Both the position numbers and the translations under genes were made by a program. This document shows, in pieces, positions 41,642-49,922 of a DNA stretch of 64,000 bases (position 1 is its first letter; the number at the start of each line of letters is the position of its first letter). The notes under the pieces were generated by a model. The model made no database searches. It saw only the letters and a program-made list of their open reading frames with translations, and was not told the origin of the DNA. This DNA is from Brevundimonas sp. NIBR11 (lineage in GTDB: Bacteria > Pseudomonadota > Alphaproteobacteria > Caulobacterales > Caulobacteraceae), in NCBI RefSeq assembly GCF_027912535.1, contig NZ_CP115465.1, positions 1,654,001 through 1,718,000 on the forward strand, given 5' to 3'.

Positions 41642-41878
41642 ATGGCCCAAGGTCAGCCCAACCGTCCCTCCGGAGTCTCCAAACGGGGCTTCGCTTCGAT
41701 GGACCCCGAACGACAGCGCGAGATCGCTCGCAAGGGCGGCGCCAGCGTGCCTTCCGAGAAGCGCAGCTTCTCCCAAGACCGCAGCCTGGCCGCCCAGGCC
41801 GGACGCAAGGGCGGTGAAGCCTCTCACGGCTCCCGCCGGCCCGGCGATCTGACCGATGTCGAGGGTCAGGCCGAATAG
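41642..41878 (+). CDS. KGG-repeat general stress protein
   Basis: A 78-residue hydrophilic protein with two copies of a KGG motif of the stress-induced repeat family: MDPERQREIARKGGAS and DRSLAAQAGRKGGEAS. Proteins of this kind are induced by general stress in many bacteria. AAGGGAG precedes the ATG. A strong terminator follows 22 bases downstream. Confidence 0.85.
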   Translation: MAQGQPNRPSGVSKRGFASMDPERQREIARKGGASVPSEKRSFSQDRSLAAQAGRKGGEASHGSRRPGDLTDVEGQAE

Positions 41879-41900
41879 GCTCGAAACTAATACGACAGAG

Positions 41901-41935
41901 AAAGGGCGATCGGTGCGAACCGGTCGCCCTTTTTC
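41901..41935 (+). terminator. Terminator of the KGG stress gene
   Basis: A 14-bp stem (41901-41914 with 41919-41932, one G-U pair) around GCGA, with a run of five T at 41931-41935. Confidence 0.85.
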
Positions 41936-42305
41936 GTGGCCGGCCGCTTGGCTCGTCCGTCTGGTCCGGACATATCCGCCACGACGAAACGGACGAAATC
42001 GCCGGGGCTCGCTCTCCGCAAATTGATCCAGAAGTCTAAAGCCGCATCCGATCAGCGCGCGATCAAACTGCGCGGGCGCGCCACCGCTGCCCCGATCGGC
42101 CTTTGAGTGTCGAACAGAAATATTTGTTCGACCCGGATCGCGTCTTTTCCCGACGTGCTTCTTTGGTCCGTCCGTGCGCCTGTCGACGGCTGGCGTCTAG
42201 ATCACGGCTCCCAACATCCGGGCTGTCGCACGGGTCCGCCCGACGTCGCTATCGCCCTTGCGGTCTGCATCCCAGCATTGGCTGGGGCGTACGGGTGGGG
42301 ATGCG
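41936..42305. other. Intergenic region with no gene seen
   Basis: About 370 bases between the stress-gene terminator and the 3' end of egtBD. Short reading frames here lack start signals. The only structure I see is the 24-bp palindromic element at 42109-42132. Confidence 0.5.
42109..42132. repeat. Orphan 24-bp palindromic site
   Basis: GTCGAACA and TGTTCGAC flank the AT-rich spacer GAAATATT. Perfect 8-bp arms with an AT-rich core look like a transcription-factor site, but no gene starts nearby. Confidence 0.45.
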
Positions 42306-44462
42306 TCAGGCCGCGAGCAGCACCAAGGCGACCGATGGATCCGGGCTTTGCTTGAATGAAACCACCCGCCACCCAGCTGCCTCGGCCATGGCCGTGACGG
42401 TCGCCTGGGTGAACTTCCGCGAGCTTTCGGTGTGGATCGTTTCTCCCCGGGCGAAGGCGATCGTTGCGCTGCCGATATGAACCTGCATGTCCCGCGTGGC
42501 GCGAAGGTGCATCTCCATCCGCGACTTCCCCGCGTTCCAGACGGCGACGTGTTCAAAGGCGTCGAGGTCGAAATCGGCGCCGAGTTCGCGATTGGCGCGT
42601 ACCAACAGGTTCTTGTTGAACGCCGCCGTCACGCCCTGAGCATCGTCATAGGCGGCGACCAGGACGGCCGGGTCCTTCACCAGATCGACGCCGAGGATGA
42701 ACAGGGACGAGGACCCCAGCCTGTCCCGCGCATTGGCCAGGAAGGCCACGGCCTGGTCCGGCTCGAGGTTGCCGATAGTGGAGCCTGGGAAGAAGCCGAC
42801 GCGACGACCGCGGCCCAGCTCCGGCAGAGGCGCAAGGTTGAGGAAGTCGCCGACCATCGGCGCGACCTCCAGGTGCGGATAGGCCTCGGCTATGCTGGCG
42901 GCGGCGGCGTTCAGGGCGTCGGGGCTGATGTCTATGGGGACATAGGCCCGAAGCGTCGGCGCCGAGTCCAGCAGGATGCGGGTCTTCTCACTGGCGCCGG
43001 AACCGAACTCGACCAGAACGGCGTTGTCGCCGAAATGCTCGGTCAGGCCGGGAGCCATGGTCCGCAGCAGACCGGCCTCCTGACGCGTCGGATAGTATTC
43101 CGGCAAGCGGGTGATGTCCTCGAAGAGGTCCGAGCCAGCGGCGTCGTAGAACCATTTGGGCGATACCGACTTTTCCGGCCGCGACAGGCCGGCGACCAGT
43201 TCGGCGCGGAAGCGGGCCGTCTCCAGATCCTCGATTCGGGCGCGTTCGCCGGCCGGGGCGTCTGACGCCAGTCGCAGTCCCATGAAGGCCCACCTTTGAT
43301 GCGGATAGAAGAAGTTGCGGTAGGTCGGGCGGGTGTGGCCAGCAGGCGTACCGTAGGAGCCGCCGCGCAGAGCTCGCTGATTGGCCATGAATTTGCCGTT
43401 GTACTCCGAGGCCGTGCCCTCGGTGGGCTGGAAGCCGGGATAGGGGGAATAGGCGCTCGACGTGTGCTGCCAGACCTCGTTGAACAGGTTGGTGAAGACG
43501 TCGGGAGCGGTGGCGACGGCGCTCTCCCACTCCGCCTCGGTCGGCAGGCGTTTGCCGGCCCAGTGGGCGTAGGCATCGGCCTCATAGGCGCTGATGTGGC
43601 GCACCGGAGCGTCCGGGTCGACCGGGGCCCGACCGGCGAGACCCAGAACGGTCCACTCATCCCCGTCCTGACGCCAGTAGAGAGGCGCCTCCCAACCTTC
43701 GGTCTTCACCACGGCCCAGCCGTCGGCCAGCCAGAGTTCGGGCTTGCGGTAGCCGTCGTCCTCCATGAAGGCCAGCCACTGGCCGTTGGTGACCAGGTCA
43801 TGATCCAGCAGGAAGGGCTCCAGCCACTCGCGATGACGCGGTCCTTCGTTGTCGAAGGCGAAGCCGTGACCATCGTGGCCGATATCGACGAGACCGCCCT
43901 CGAACCGGGTCTGACCGCCGCGCGCGGTCCGCAACGGCCCGCCCGGACGCGGCTCTGCGGCATAGGCGGCAGGATCGAGCGGCGACTTCGACATCAGGTG
44001 CAAGAGGTCCATCAGGAAGAGCTCCTGATGCTGCTGGTCGTGATTGAGGCCGAGGACGAACAGGTAATCGTCCAGCCCCTTGAACCCTTGTCCGATCCGC
44101 TCGGCCATCCGGCGGTCGATTTCGGTCCGATAAGCCAGGACCTCGTCCAGCGATGGCCGGGTCTGAAGGCCGCGCTCCGGACGTTCGACGCGGCGGCCGA
44201 GGCTCTCGTAGTAGGAGTTGAACAGCTGCTGGAAGCGCGGATCCACGGGTTCGTACCCCGGCTCGGTCGCCAGGATCATGGCCTCGAAGAACCAGCTGGT
44301 GTGAGCCAGATGCCATTTGCCGGGGCTGGCGTCGGGCATGGATTGGGCGCCCAGATCCTCGGCCGACAGCCCTGTCGCCAGGGCCGGCATGGCCGCGCGG
44401 ATCGTGCGGTAGCGGCCCAGGTCATCTGCCTCATGCGAAGCAGCGCGTGCAGGGGATGTCAT
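42306..44462 (-). CDS. EgtB-EgtD fusion: ergothioneine sulfoxide synthase plus histidine N-alpha-methyltransferase
   Basis: A single 718-residue protein. Residues 1 to about 405 are EgtB: DinB-like N-terminus with His51/His54 (WHLAHTSWFFE) and the iron motif H-x3-H-x-E at His141, His145, Glu147, then an FGE-sulfatase domain ending in FMGLRLASD. Residues from about 405 are EgtD: VSPKWFYDAAGSDLFEDIT, EYYPTRQE and the SAM-binding FGSGASEKT near 485. Together they trimethylate histidine to hercynine and join it to a sulfur donor with oxygen. The usual layout is two adjacent genes; fungal Egt1 is fused in the opposite order. The reading frame is open throughout. No EgtE or EgtA gene is near. Confidence 0.9.
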   Translation of the reverse strand: MTSPARAASHEADDLGRYRTIRAAMPALATGLSAEDLGAQSMPDASPGKWHLAHTSWFFEAMILATEPGYEPVDPRFQQLFNSYYESLGRRVERPERGLQTRPSLDEVLAYRTEIDRRMAERIGQGFKGLDDYLFVLGLNHDQQHQELFLMDLLHLMSKSPLDPAAYAAEPRPGGPLRTARGGQTRFEGGLVDIGHDGHGFAFDNEGPRHREWLEPFLLDHDLVTNGQWLAFMEDDGYRKPELWLADGWAVVKTEGWEAPLYWRQDGDEWTVLGLAGRAPVDPDAPVRHISAYEADAYAHWAGKRLPTEAEWESAVATAPDVFTNLFNEVWQHTSSAYSPYPGFQPTEGTASEYNGKFMANQRALRGGSYGTPAGHTRPTYRNFFYPHQRWAFMGLRLASDAPAGERARIEDLETARFRAELVAGLSRPEKSVSPKWFYDAAGSDLFEDITRLPEYYPTRQEAGLLRTMAPGLTEHFGDNAVLVEFGSGASEKTRILLDSAPTLRAYVPIDISPDALNAAAASIAEAYPHLEVAPMVGDFLNLAPLPELGRGRRVGFFPGSTIGNLEPDQAVAFLANARDRLGSSSLFILGVDLVKDPAVLVAAYDDAQGVTAAFNKNLLVRANRELGADFDLDAFEHVAVWNAGKSRMEMHLRATRDMQVHIGSATIAFARGETIHTESSRKFTQATVTAMAEAAGWRVVSFKQSPDPSVALVLLAA

Positions 44463-44563
44463 GGGGCAGGCTCCAGAAACGCGGTGCAGCCCCCTTTTGG
44501 TCGCCCGCGTCGGGCTAACACATCTGTTCCGCTTTCGTTGCCTTCAAGAGCGGTTCTGTCCAA

Positions 44564-44586
44564 CTGCTGACACCGGGCGTCAGCAG
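44564..44586 (-). terminator. Hairpin after the DUF3828-like lipoprotein gene
   Basis: A perfect 8-bp stem CTGCTGAC/GTCAGCAG with a 7-base loop, eight bases past the stop of the gene at 44594. It has only a weak T-tract (TTGGAC). Confidence 0.5.
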
Positions 44587-44593
44587 CGTGGCG

Positions 44594-45100
44594 TCAACCC
44601 GCGGTCTGGGCCTCGGCGGTCCACATGGCCAGTTCCGATCTGAAGTCGGGGTCGCCCTCGCGCGTGATGTTGTCGATCCGCCAGCCGGCCGCCTCGCGCA
44701 CGAGGTTAAGCACCATGGAGGTCTGAGCCTCCCCTTGGGTTATGGTGACGGCGGCGTCGGCGCTGGCGGCGCCGGTCGGGGTGACGGACAGATCGCTGAT
44801 CGCCAGACCCATCGGATCCTGGCAATTGCACAGGGGATCGGAGTTGTAGCCTTCGGGCGCGGCCGCCTCGTAGGTCTTCATCGCCTGCCAGGTCGCGGCG
44901 GACCACAGCGCCTGCTCGCCCAGCGGCGCGGGGCCGTCGGCGGCCATCGAGGCATAGACGCCACGTACGAAGGCTTCGGCGTCGGCGGCGGCGGCCGGGG
45001 CGGCGGCGGCGGGCGTCTCCGATGTTTCCGGAGACTTGGTCTCGGCCGGCTGGCAGGCGGTCAGGGTCGCAGCCATGGCGGCCAGAATGAATACGCGCAT
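44594..45100 (-). CDS. Lipoprotein, DUF3828-like
   Basis: A 168-residue lipoprotein with lipobox LTAC at residues 13-16, an Ala/Pro/Glu linker, and a domain starting AEAFVRGVYASMA that resembles DUF3828/NTF2-like envelope proteins. Two close cysteines (CNC) occur near residue 92. GGGGAG seven bases upstream supports the start. Function unknown. Confidence 0.7.
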   Translation of the reverse strand: MRVFILAAMAATLTACQPAETKSPETSETPAAAAPAAAADAEAFVRGVYASMAADGPAPLGEQALWSAATWQAMKTYEAAAPEGYNSDPLCNCQDPMGLAISDLSVTPTGAASADAAVTITQGEAQTSMVLNLVREAAGWRIDNITREGDPDFRSELAMWTAEAQTAG

Positions 45101-45186
45101 CGACGATCTCCCCAGCCACAAGCGGCGCAGAAAGACCGTCGTAAGTTTCGCCAGCCGAGTCAACGACTTCGACGCGGCGGGGGTCG

Positions 45187-46401
45187 TCAGTGCACCGGCT
45201 TGCCGCCGTGCTTGGCGTATTCCAGGCGGGCGATGGTGCGGTTGTGCACCTCGTCCGGGCCGTCGGCGAGACGCAGGGTCCTCACCGTGGCGTACATCTC
45301 GGCGAGCGGCGTATCGGCCGAGACGCCGGCGCCGCCGAAGGCCTGGATGGCGTCGTCGATGATCTGCAGCGCCATGCGGGGCGCCGCGACCTTGATCTGG
45401 GCGATTTCGGACTTGGCGTTCTTGGCCCCGGCCTGATCGATCATCCAGGCGGCCTTCAGCACCATCAGGCGGCACATCTCGATATTGGTGCGCGCCTCGC
45501 CGACGCGCTGTTCCCAGACCGAATGCTCGGCCAGTTGCTTGCGGAAGGCGGTGCGGTTCAGCAGACGCTCGCACATCAACTCCAGCGCCCGCTCCGCCGC
45601 GCCGATCACGCGCATGCAGTGGTGGATACGGCCCGGCCCGAGGCGGCCTTGCGCGATCTCGAAGCCCCGGCCCTCGCCCGCGATGAGATTCTCGACGGGG
45701 ACGCGGACATTGTCGAGGACGACCTCGGCGTGGCCGATCGGTCGCTCGTCATAGCCGAACACCGTCAGCATCCGCTCGATGCGGAAACCGGGGGTGTCCG
45801 TAGGGACTAGGATCTGGGACTGCTGCTGGTGGGTCGCGGCGCCCGTGTCGGTCTTGCCCATGACGATGGAGATGCCGACGTTCGGATGGCCCATGTTGGT
45901 CGACCACCATTTGCGGCCGTTGATGACGTAGTCGTCGCCCTCGCGCACGATCGAGGTCTGGATATTGGTCGCGTCCGACGAGGCCACGGCCGGCTCGGTC
46001 ATCAGGAAGGCCGAGCGCAGGGTCCCGGCCATCAGGGGCTTCAGCCAGCGCTCCTGTTGGTCCGCGTTCCCGTACATATGAAGCACTTCCATATTGCCGG
46101 TGTCAGGGGCGTTGCAGTTGAACACCTCCGGAGTCCACAGGCCGGCGCGGCCCATGGCCTCCGCGAGCGGCGCGTATTCGAGGTTGGTCAGGCCCGCGCC
46201 GTGGTCGCCCGGCAAAAACATGTTCCACAGGCCAGCGTCGCGCGCCTCGGCCTTCAGGGCTTCCATGGTCGGGGACTGGACCGTGTGGTCGCGATGGATG
46301 TCTGCCCAGTAGTCGGCGGCGCGCGGCGCGACCTTGTCGGCCAGGAAGCGATTGACCCGCTCCTGCCAATGCAGGGCCTTGTCCGAGTGCTTGAAGTCCA
46401 T
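45187..46401 (-). CDS. Acyl-CoA dehydrogenase, ACAD10/11-like
   Basis: FAD-dependent enzyme of 404 residues that oxidises an acyl-CoA to the enoyl-CoA. Conserved parts are FLMTEPAVASSDATNIQ (FAD contact), GRKWWSTNMGHP, and the C-terminal GGAGVSADTPLAEMYATVRTLRLADGPDEVH. The closest group by eye is ACAD10/11-type enzymes acting on long or 4-hydroxy acyl chains; substrate not provable here. The SCP2 protein encoded upstream on the same strand may bring lipid substrates. Confidence 0.9.
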   Translation of the reverse strand: MDFKHSDKALHWQERVNRFLADKVAPRAADYWADIHRDHTVQSPTMEALKAEARDAGLWNMFLPGDHGAGLTNLEYAPLAEAMGRAGLWTPEVFNCNAPDTGNMEVLHMYGNADQQERWLKPLMAGTLRSAFLMTEPAVASSDATNIQTSIVREGDDYVINGRKWWSTNMGHPNVGISIVMGKTDTGAATHQQQSQILVPTDTPGFRIERMLTVFGYDERPIGHAEVVLDNVRVPVENLIAGEGRGFEIAQGRLGPGRIHHCMRVIGAAERALELMCERLLNRTAFRKQLAEHSVWEQRVGEARTNIEMCRLMVLKAAWMIDQAGAKNAKSEIAQIKVAAPRMALQIIDDAIQAFGGAGVSADTPLAEMYATVRTLRLADGPDEVHNRTIARLEYAKHGGKPVH

Positions 46402-46484
46402 GGTCGTTTTCCTTCCCCGATAGACGGACGGCGCGATCCGCAGGGACCGCGCCGTCGTGACGTATAGCTTTTATAAGCGGACCA

Positions 46485-46790
46485 CTAGCGCTTCAGCAGC
46501 GGGGCCAGCTTCTGGGCGATCATCATGTCGCCGGCGATTTTCAGCTTGCCCTGCATGAAGGCCATCATCGGATCCAGGGCGCCCGACGACAGGGCCATGA
46601 AGTCGTCCCAGCCGATCGAGACGGTGGCGTCGGCGGGCTTGTCGTCGTTTGTGACGGTGTTCGGCACGGACGCGCCGTCGATGAAGATCTTGCCGACATC
46701 GCCCAGGTCGATCTTCACGGTCTTGCCCAGACCGGAGTTGTCGCCGACGGCGCCGCGGATGTGTTCGGTGACTTGAGCCAGATCGGCCAT
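46485..46790 (-). CDS. SCP2 sterol-binding-domain protein
   Basis: A 101-residue single-domain SCP2 protein. VSIGWDDFMALSSGALDPMMAFMQGKLKIAGDMMIAQKL is the hallmark half of the fold. Such proteins bind fatty acyl-CoA or other lipids in a hydrophobic pocket. It is in the same direction as the acyl-CoA dehydrogenase, 83 bases upstream, and may form an operon with it. Confidence 0.9.
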   Translation of the reverse strand: MADLAQVTEHIRGAVGDNSGLGKTVKIDLGDVGKIFIDGASVPNTVTNDDKPADATVSIGWDDFMALSSGALDPMMAFMQGKLKIAGDMMIAQKLAPLLKR

Positions 46791-46955
46791 GGAGCGTCTC
46801 CCTGAGAAGGTTGAAGCGAATGCCTATCCCTCCCCGCGCCGCCTCACAAGATCACGTCGGGGAAACCGGGCGCGGGGCCGCAGGACACGATCCGCAAACA
46901 TTGCATCGCGGCGCATTGCGCCGGGTCGCGGGCTCCGCTATCGAGCCTGCCTGCC

Positions 46956-47047
46956 GGAGACGTGGCCGAGTGGCTGAAGGCAACGGTTTGCTAAATCGTC
47001 ATACCCTGTAAGGGGTATCGAGGGTTCGAATCCCTCCGTCTCCGCCA
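46956..47047 (+). tRNA. tRNA-Ser (anticodon GCT)
   Basis: A 92-base class II tRNA: acceptor GGAGACG with CGTCTCC, D-arm GGCCGAGTGGCTGAAGGC, anticodon stem/loop CGGTTTGCTAAATCG (anticodon GCT), long variable arm ATACCCTGTAAGGGGTAT, T-arm GGGTTCGAATCCC and CCA. Prophage genes begin 60 bases after its end, so its 3' end is a likely attachment site. Confidence 0.97.
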
Positions 47048-47090
47048 GAACTTTCCACCACCACAGGGTTTGAGCGGCGAGATTTGGTCC

Positions 47091-47112
47091 CGCCCTAAGC
47101 TGCGCCCTAAGC
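47091..47112. repeat. Tandem 10-bp repeats next to the candidate att site
   Basis: CGCCCTAAGC occurs at 47091-47100 and 47103-47112, 12 bases apart, and once more in inverted orientation at 55946-55955. They lie within 65 bases of the tRNA-Ser end and could be arm-type integrase or excisionase sites (inference). The second copy overlaps the end of the excisionase-like gene. Confidence 0.45.
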
Positions 47113-47304
47113 CGCGTCTGGCTCTTGGGTCAGGATCGCCTCCAGAGATGATCTGGGGATAAGCGTCCGGCGCCCCACCTTGACCCTCCGCAGCCGGCCT
47201 TCAGCCATCATCGCATAGATGGTCGAGAGCCCCAGGCTCATCGCCTCGGCGGCCTCCTCTGGCGAGTAGGCGATCTTGAAGCCGTTGTCGTTAGCCGCGC
47301 TCAT
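47107..47304 (-). CDS. Excisionase-like helix-turn-helix protein
   Basis: A 65-residue MerR/AlpA-type winged helix-turn-helix: SPEEAAEAMSLGLSTIYAMMAEGRLRRVKVGRRTLIPRSSLEAIL, the pattern of the excisionase family (helix, turn, helix, then the beta wing with VGRRTLIP). It is the last gene of the leftward operon and next to the tRNA, where xis would be. The ATG overlaps the upstream stop. It may control excision or transcription; no integrase is adjacent. Confidence 0.8.
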   Translation of the reverse strand: MSAANDNGFKIAYSPEEAAEAMSLGLSTIYAMMAEGRLRRVKVGRRTLIPRSSLEAILTQEPDAA

Positions 47305-47702
47305 TGCCACACCCCCACACGATCGCGCTGGGCAATGTTCTCTTCCGCCCGATATCTGTCTCCGAATCCTCGCTCGCTGATCGCCAGGCCCTCGCGAACG
47401 AGGATGGCGCCCAGATCCCGGCCGTTTACGGTGCAGCGGACGACGAGGCGGTCATAGGACCGCTCCCCGGTGTCGATACACCGGGCGCCGTTGGCCACGA
47501 GTTGGCGAACGCGGGCCCGAGCGATCGGTCCGTAGCGACGAGCGACCGGTGAGCACGCCCAGACCTGAGGCCGGGTCCGGCAGCGGGTGTTGCTCGTCTC
47601 GCCGGCGTCGACGCCCTGGAGGCGGAAACGCTGGCCGCACGCCCGGCCACTGTCCCCATCATGGAAGGCCAGCGTGGCGCAAAGGACTGCGACCTGGATC
47701 AT
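47301..47702 (-). CDS. Thermonuclease (SNase-like) family protein
   Basis: A 133-residue staphylococcal-nuclease-fold protein. The active-site pattern is visible: metal-binding Asp in HDGDSG (residues 14-19), Arg27 and Glu35 in RFRLQGVDAGET, and Arg85 in YDRLVVRC. A short hydrophobic N-terminus (VAVLCATLAF) may be a remnant export signal. It probably degrades or nicks nucleic acid. It overlaps both neighbours by four bases. Confidence 0.85.
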   Translation of the reverse strand: MIQVAVLCATLAFHDGDSGRACGQRFRLQGVDAGETSNTRCRTRPQVWACSPVARRYGPIARARVRQLVANGARCIDTGERSYDRLVVRCTVNGRDLGAILVREGLAISERGFGDRYRAEENIAQRDRVGVWQ

Positions 47703-48085
47703 GCCCCCTCCCCCTCTGACAGCAGGGAACGGGCTTGGCGAAGGTGGGCGACCGTCAGCTTGGTCTTGTGTGAAGGGTTGTGCCGGATGGCTAGGCAGAT
47801 CGTGTCCGGTGCTGGATACTCGACCGCATCGCCGTCAAACGAGATTGCCCACGCTGCGAACGGCTTCAGCCCCGCCTCCAGCTCCGCAATCCTAGCGGCT
47901 TGGGACTGGATGAGACCGGCCGCCATGACGGCTAGGTTTTCGGCATGGATGCGGCGCTCGCCTACCGTGACGACAGTGTCGGATTCGATGGTAAGGAGCG
48001 CAACGGCTAGCAGATGCGCGGGGATGGGTGCGCGGCTCAATGCGCTTGTCGGCTCCACCAGCGCCACGGGGTCGGGGGCGGTCAT
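47699..48085 (-). CDS. Phage protein of unknown function
   Basis: A 128-residue protein with a helical segment AARIAELEAGLKPFAAWA of the kind common in accessory early phage proteins (Ea22-like). No catalytic motif. It overlaps both neighbouring genes by four bases. Confidence 0.65.
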   Translation of the reverse strand: MTAPDPVALVEPTSALSRAPIPAHLLAVALLTIESDTVVTVGERRIHAENLAVMAAGLIQSQAARIAELEAGLKPFAAWAISFDGDAVEYPAPDTICLAIRHNPSHKTKLTVAHLRQARSLLSEGEGA

Positions 48086-48324
48086 TGAGGCACCGACTGC
48101 GTTTCGCGGAAGAAGTCGAAGTCCTCCTGCATCTGTGCCGTAGCATCGGAGGCAATCGCCCGAATGATCTCCTCAGCCCCGCTCCGGGTTCCTGCGCAGA
48201 CGCTTGCTTGGCCAGCGATCAGGGTTGAAAGCGCAGCGAATCCGACATTGGCCTGCACACCGACCATCGCAAGAGCGAGCCGTTCAAACAGGGCCTCCAC
48301 GGCCTTTCCATCAACGTCAGCCAT
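48082..48324 (-). CDS. Small phage protein of unknown function
   Basis: An 80-residue, mostly helical, acidic protein without motif, starting MADVDGKAVEALFERL. Four-base overlap downstream and direct abutment upstream show it is in the operon. Confidence 0.6.
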   Translation of the reverse strand: MADVDGKAVEALFERLALAMVGVQANVGFAALSTLIAGQASVCAGTRSGAEEIIRAIASDATAQMQEDFDFFRETQSVPQ

Positions 48325-48903
48325 TCACCCCTCCTCCGATACGACAGGCGGGGAAGGGAGCGCGGCGAGGAGACGTTCCAGGGTCAGCGCGTCGGAATAA
48401 AGCGGGCGAGACCAGTGGCCGTGTCCGGCGTTCTGAACCTCGCAAGAGATGGCGCGAAGATCGTCCGCGACGGCCTCGAGGCTATCCCGCCACCCCTTTG
48501 TCTCTTGGGGTAGAGCGGCGAGGATGGCTCCCTCGGCCTCGATTGCCTCTCGGCAGCGCCCCGACCCGCCAGTGGCGAAGCCGTTGATCGCGTCCAGAAA
48601 CGCGCGAGGATACGGCGCACGGTTGAGCGGGACGATCACGGACGCCACCCCTCCCGGAGCGGCGGTCGCTGGCGGGGAGGCGGACAGACCAACGGACCGT
48701 GCGGCCGCAGGGCCTAGAAGCAGGGCGAAATGTTCTGCGCAGACGTAGGCGGTCAGGTTGTGGCGGATGGGTGCCGGATCATCCGGCATGATCTCCTCAC
48801 CGATCTTACGGATGGCGGGTCGCCCACAGATGCAGCGCTCGCCTTTGCAACAAGCGCTGACAAACACGTCATCGACAGGCACAGTCACCGTCTGGTGGGT
48901 CAT
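48325..48903 (-). CDS. Phage protein with an N-terminal cysteine cluster
   Basis: A 192-residue protein. Cysteines at 18, 19, 24 and 26 (ACCKGERCICGRP) with further C and H near residue 60 (VCAEHFALL) could bind zinc. The C-terminal half is helical and unrecognised. The start ATG overlaps the stop of the gene upstream, so I prefer it to an in-frame codon ten residues earlier. Confidence 0.62.
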   Translation of the reverse strand: MTHQTVTVPVDDVFVSACCKGERCICGRPAIRKIGEEIMPDDPAPIRHNLTAYVCAEHFALLLGPAAARSVGLSASPPATAAPGGVASVIVPLNRAPYPRAFLDAINGFATGGSGRCREAIEAEGAILAALPQETKGWRDSLEAVADDLRAISCEVQNAGHGHWSRPLYSDALTLERLLAALPSPPVVSEEG

Positions 48904-49127
48904 GGGCGGTCCTCTTGAGTATCGCGGACCCATTTGATTGCGGTCTCGCTCAGGTCATAGGCATCAGGTGCGCTGATCGTGACGCCAGGCTTGGCAGTCT
49001 CGCGAACCATTTGACCGATGGCGTCCTCTCGGCTTGTCGCGCGAGTGACGTAGGTTGTGATGTTGAGGTTTCGGCCCGACTGAGCGCCGCATGACGCGAG
49101 CCAGAGACCCAGGCGCTCACCGGCCAT
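48900..49127 (-). CDS. Small phage protein of unknown function
   Basis: A 75-residue protein, MAGERLGLWLASCGAQSG at the start; no motif. Its start overlaps the end of the preceding 56-residue membrane-protein gene by 11 bases. Confidence 0.6.
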   Translation of the reverse strand: MAGERLGLWLASCGAQSGRNLNITTYVTRATSREDAIGQMVRETAKPGVTISAPDAYDLSETAIKWVRDTQEDRP

Positions 49128-49287
49128 GGTCGCCCCCTTCTGTGGTGGGGGATGGGCGCGCGCTAATCTGACCGAACCAGAACGCGGTGCAGAGCGCCGT
49201 TCCGATCAGACCGCCCCAAGGGGTCTGGCAAGTGATGATCGGCCACACCGCGCAATGTATCAGGCCGCCGACGATGAACCACTTCAT
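49117..49287 (-). CDS. 56-residue phage membrane protein
   Basis: Sequence starts MKWFIVGGLIHCAVWPIITC and contains a second hydrophobic segment (GLIGTALCTAFWFGQI), then a short polar tail. Two helices with Cys and Trp suggest a small inner-membrane protein. The ATG overlaps the stop of the gene upstream (ATGA). Too short for usual gene callers; function unknown. Confidence 0.6.
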   Translation of the reverse strand: MKWFIVGGLIHCAVWPIITCQTPWGGLIGTALCTAFWFGQISARPSPTTEGGDHGR

Positions 49288-49922
49288 TCCCCTTCCCTCC
49301 CGCTACGCGTGGCCGGGTCGGTGGGGTGGAGGGCGATTACCTCGCGGATGTCGAACCATTCGGGTTTCAGACCGTCTTCCAGCACCGGCTTGTTCGGGGT
49401 GAAGCGCCAGTCTGAAGGCTGGTTGAGGCCGATGGGATGCGTCTCGTTGATCCGCTTGACCCAGCCGATGCGCTCTCCAGCGGAGCGGGTCGAGGATAGG
49501 GCGGCTTCTGGCGGGTGAAGTCGACCGGGATACGGTTGCTCGCCTTCGCAGTATGGACAGAGGTTGTTCGCGTCTGTGCTGCCATGTTCGCACAGCACGG
49601 GACGGCCATCGATAAACTCTCCGACCCTGTAAAATGCGGGGTTATGCCGAAGTCGTTCGTTGATCGACTTGATGTCCGCCCCCTCCTCCCCGGCTTCCGG
49701 GGCTGGAGACAGGGCGGCGCGGCGGTTCCAGGCGGCGACGGCGGTCTCGATGTCGTCGCCGATTGCGTGACCGGAGCCGCAGCCTGTTCGCGCGTTGCAG
49801 CCGACGTGAACGGGATAGACCCATTGTCCGCCGCTGCCCCGCTCATCGGGTTGCACATAAATGTCCTTCGATCCGCAGAAAGGACAAGGCTCCAGTGCGT
49901 CGTGCTCCAGATCAGCCGACAT
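49284..49922 (-). CDS. Lar-type restriction-alleviation zinc ribbon with C-terminal extension
   Basis: The first 75 or so residues match the Lar family: LEPCPFCGSKD, then a CNARTGCGSG pair and the ending ETAVAAWNRRA. Lar proteins of Rac-type prophages modulate host type I restriction. The rest, to residue 212, is an unrecognised extension with another CEHG ... LCPYCEGE cysteine cluster. The start ATG follows GGAGA by five bases. It is adjacent to a second, shorter copy. Confidence 0.72.
   Translation of the reverse strand: MSADLEHDALEPCPFCGSKDIYVQPDERGSGGQWVYPVHVGCNARTGCGSGHAIGDDIETAVAAWNRRAALSPAPEAGEEGADIKSINERLRHNPAFYRVGEFIDGRPVLCEHGSTDANNLCPYCEGEQPYPGRLHPPEAALSSTRSAGERIGWVKRINETHPIGLNQPSDWRFTPNKPVLEDGLKPEWFDIREVIALHPTDPATRSGREGE

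Noticed and set aside
42107-42355. Short rightward frames in the gap after the KGG stress gene
   Set aside because: They start inside the palindrome or run into the egtBD 3' end, and have no ribosome site or plausible composition.
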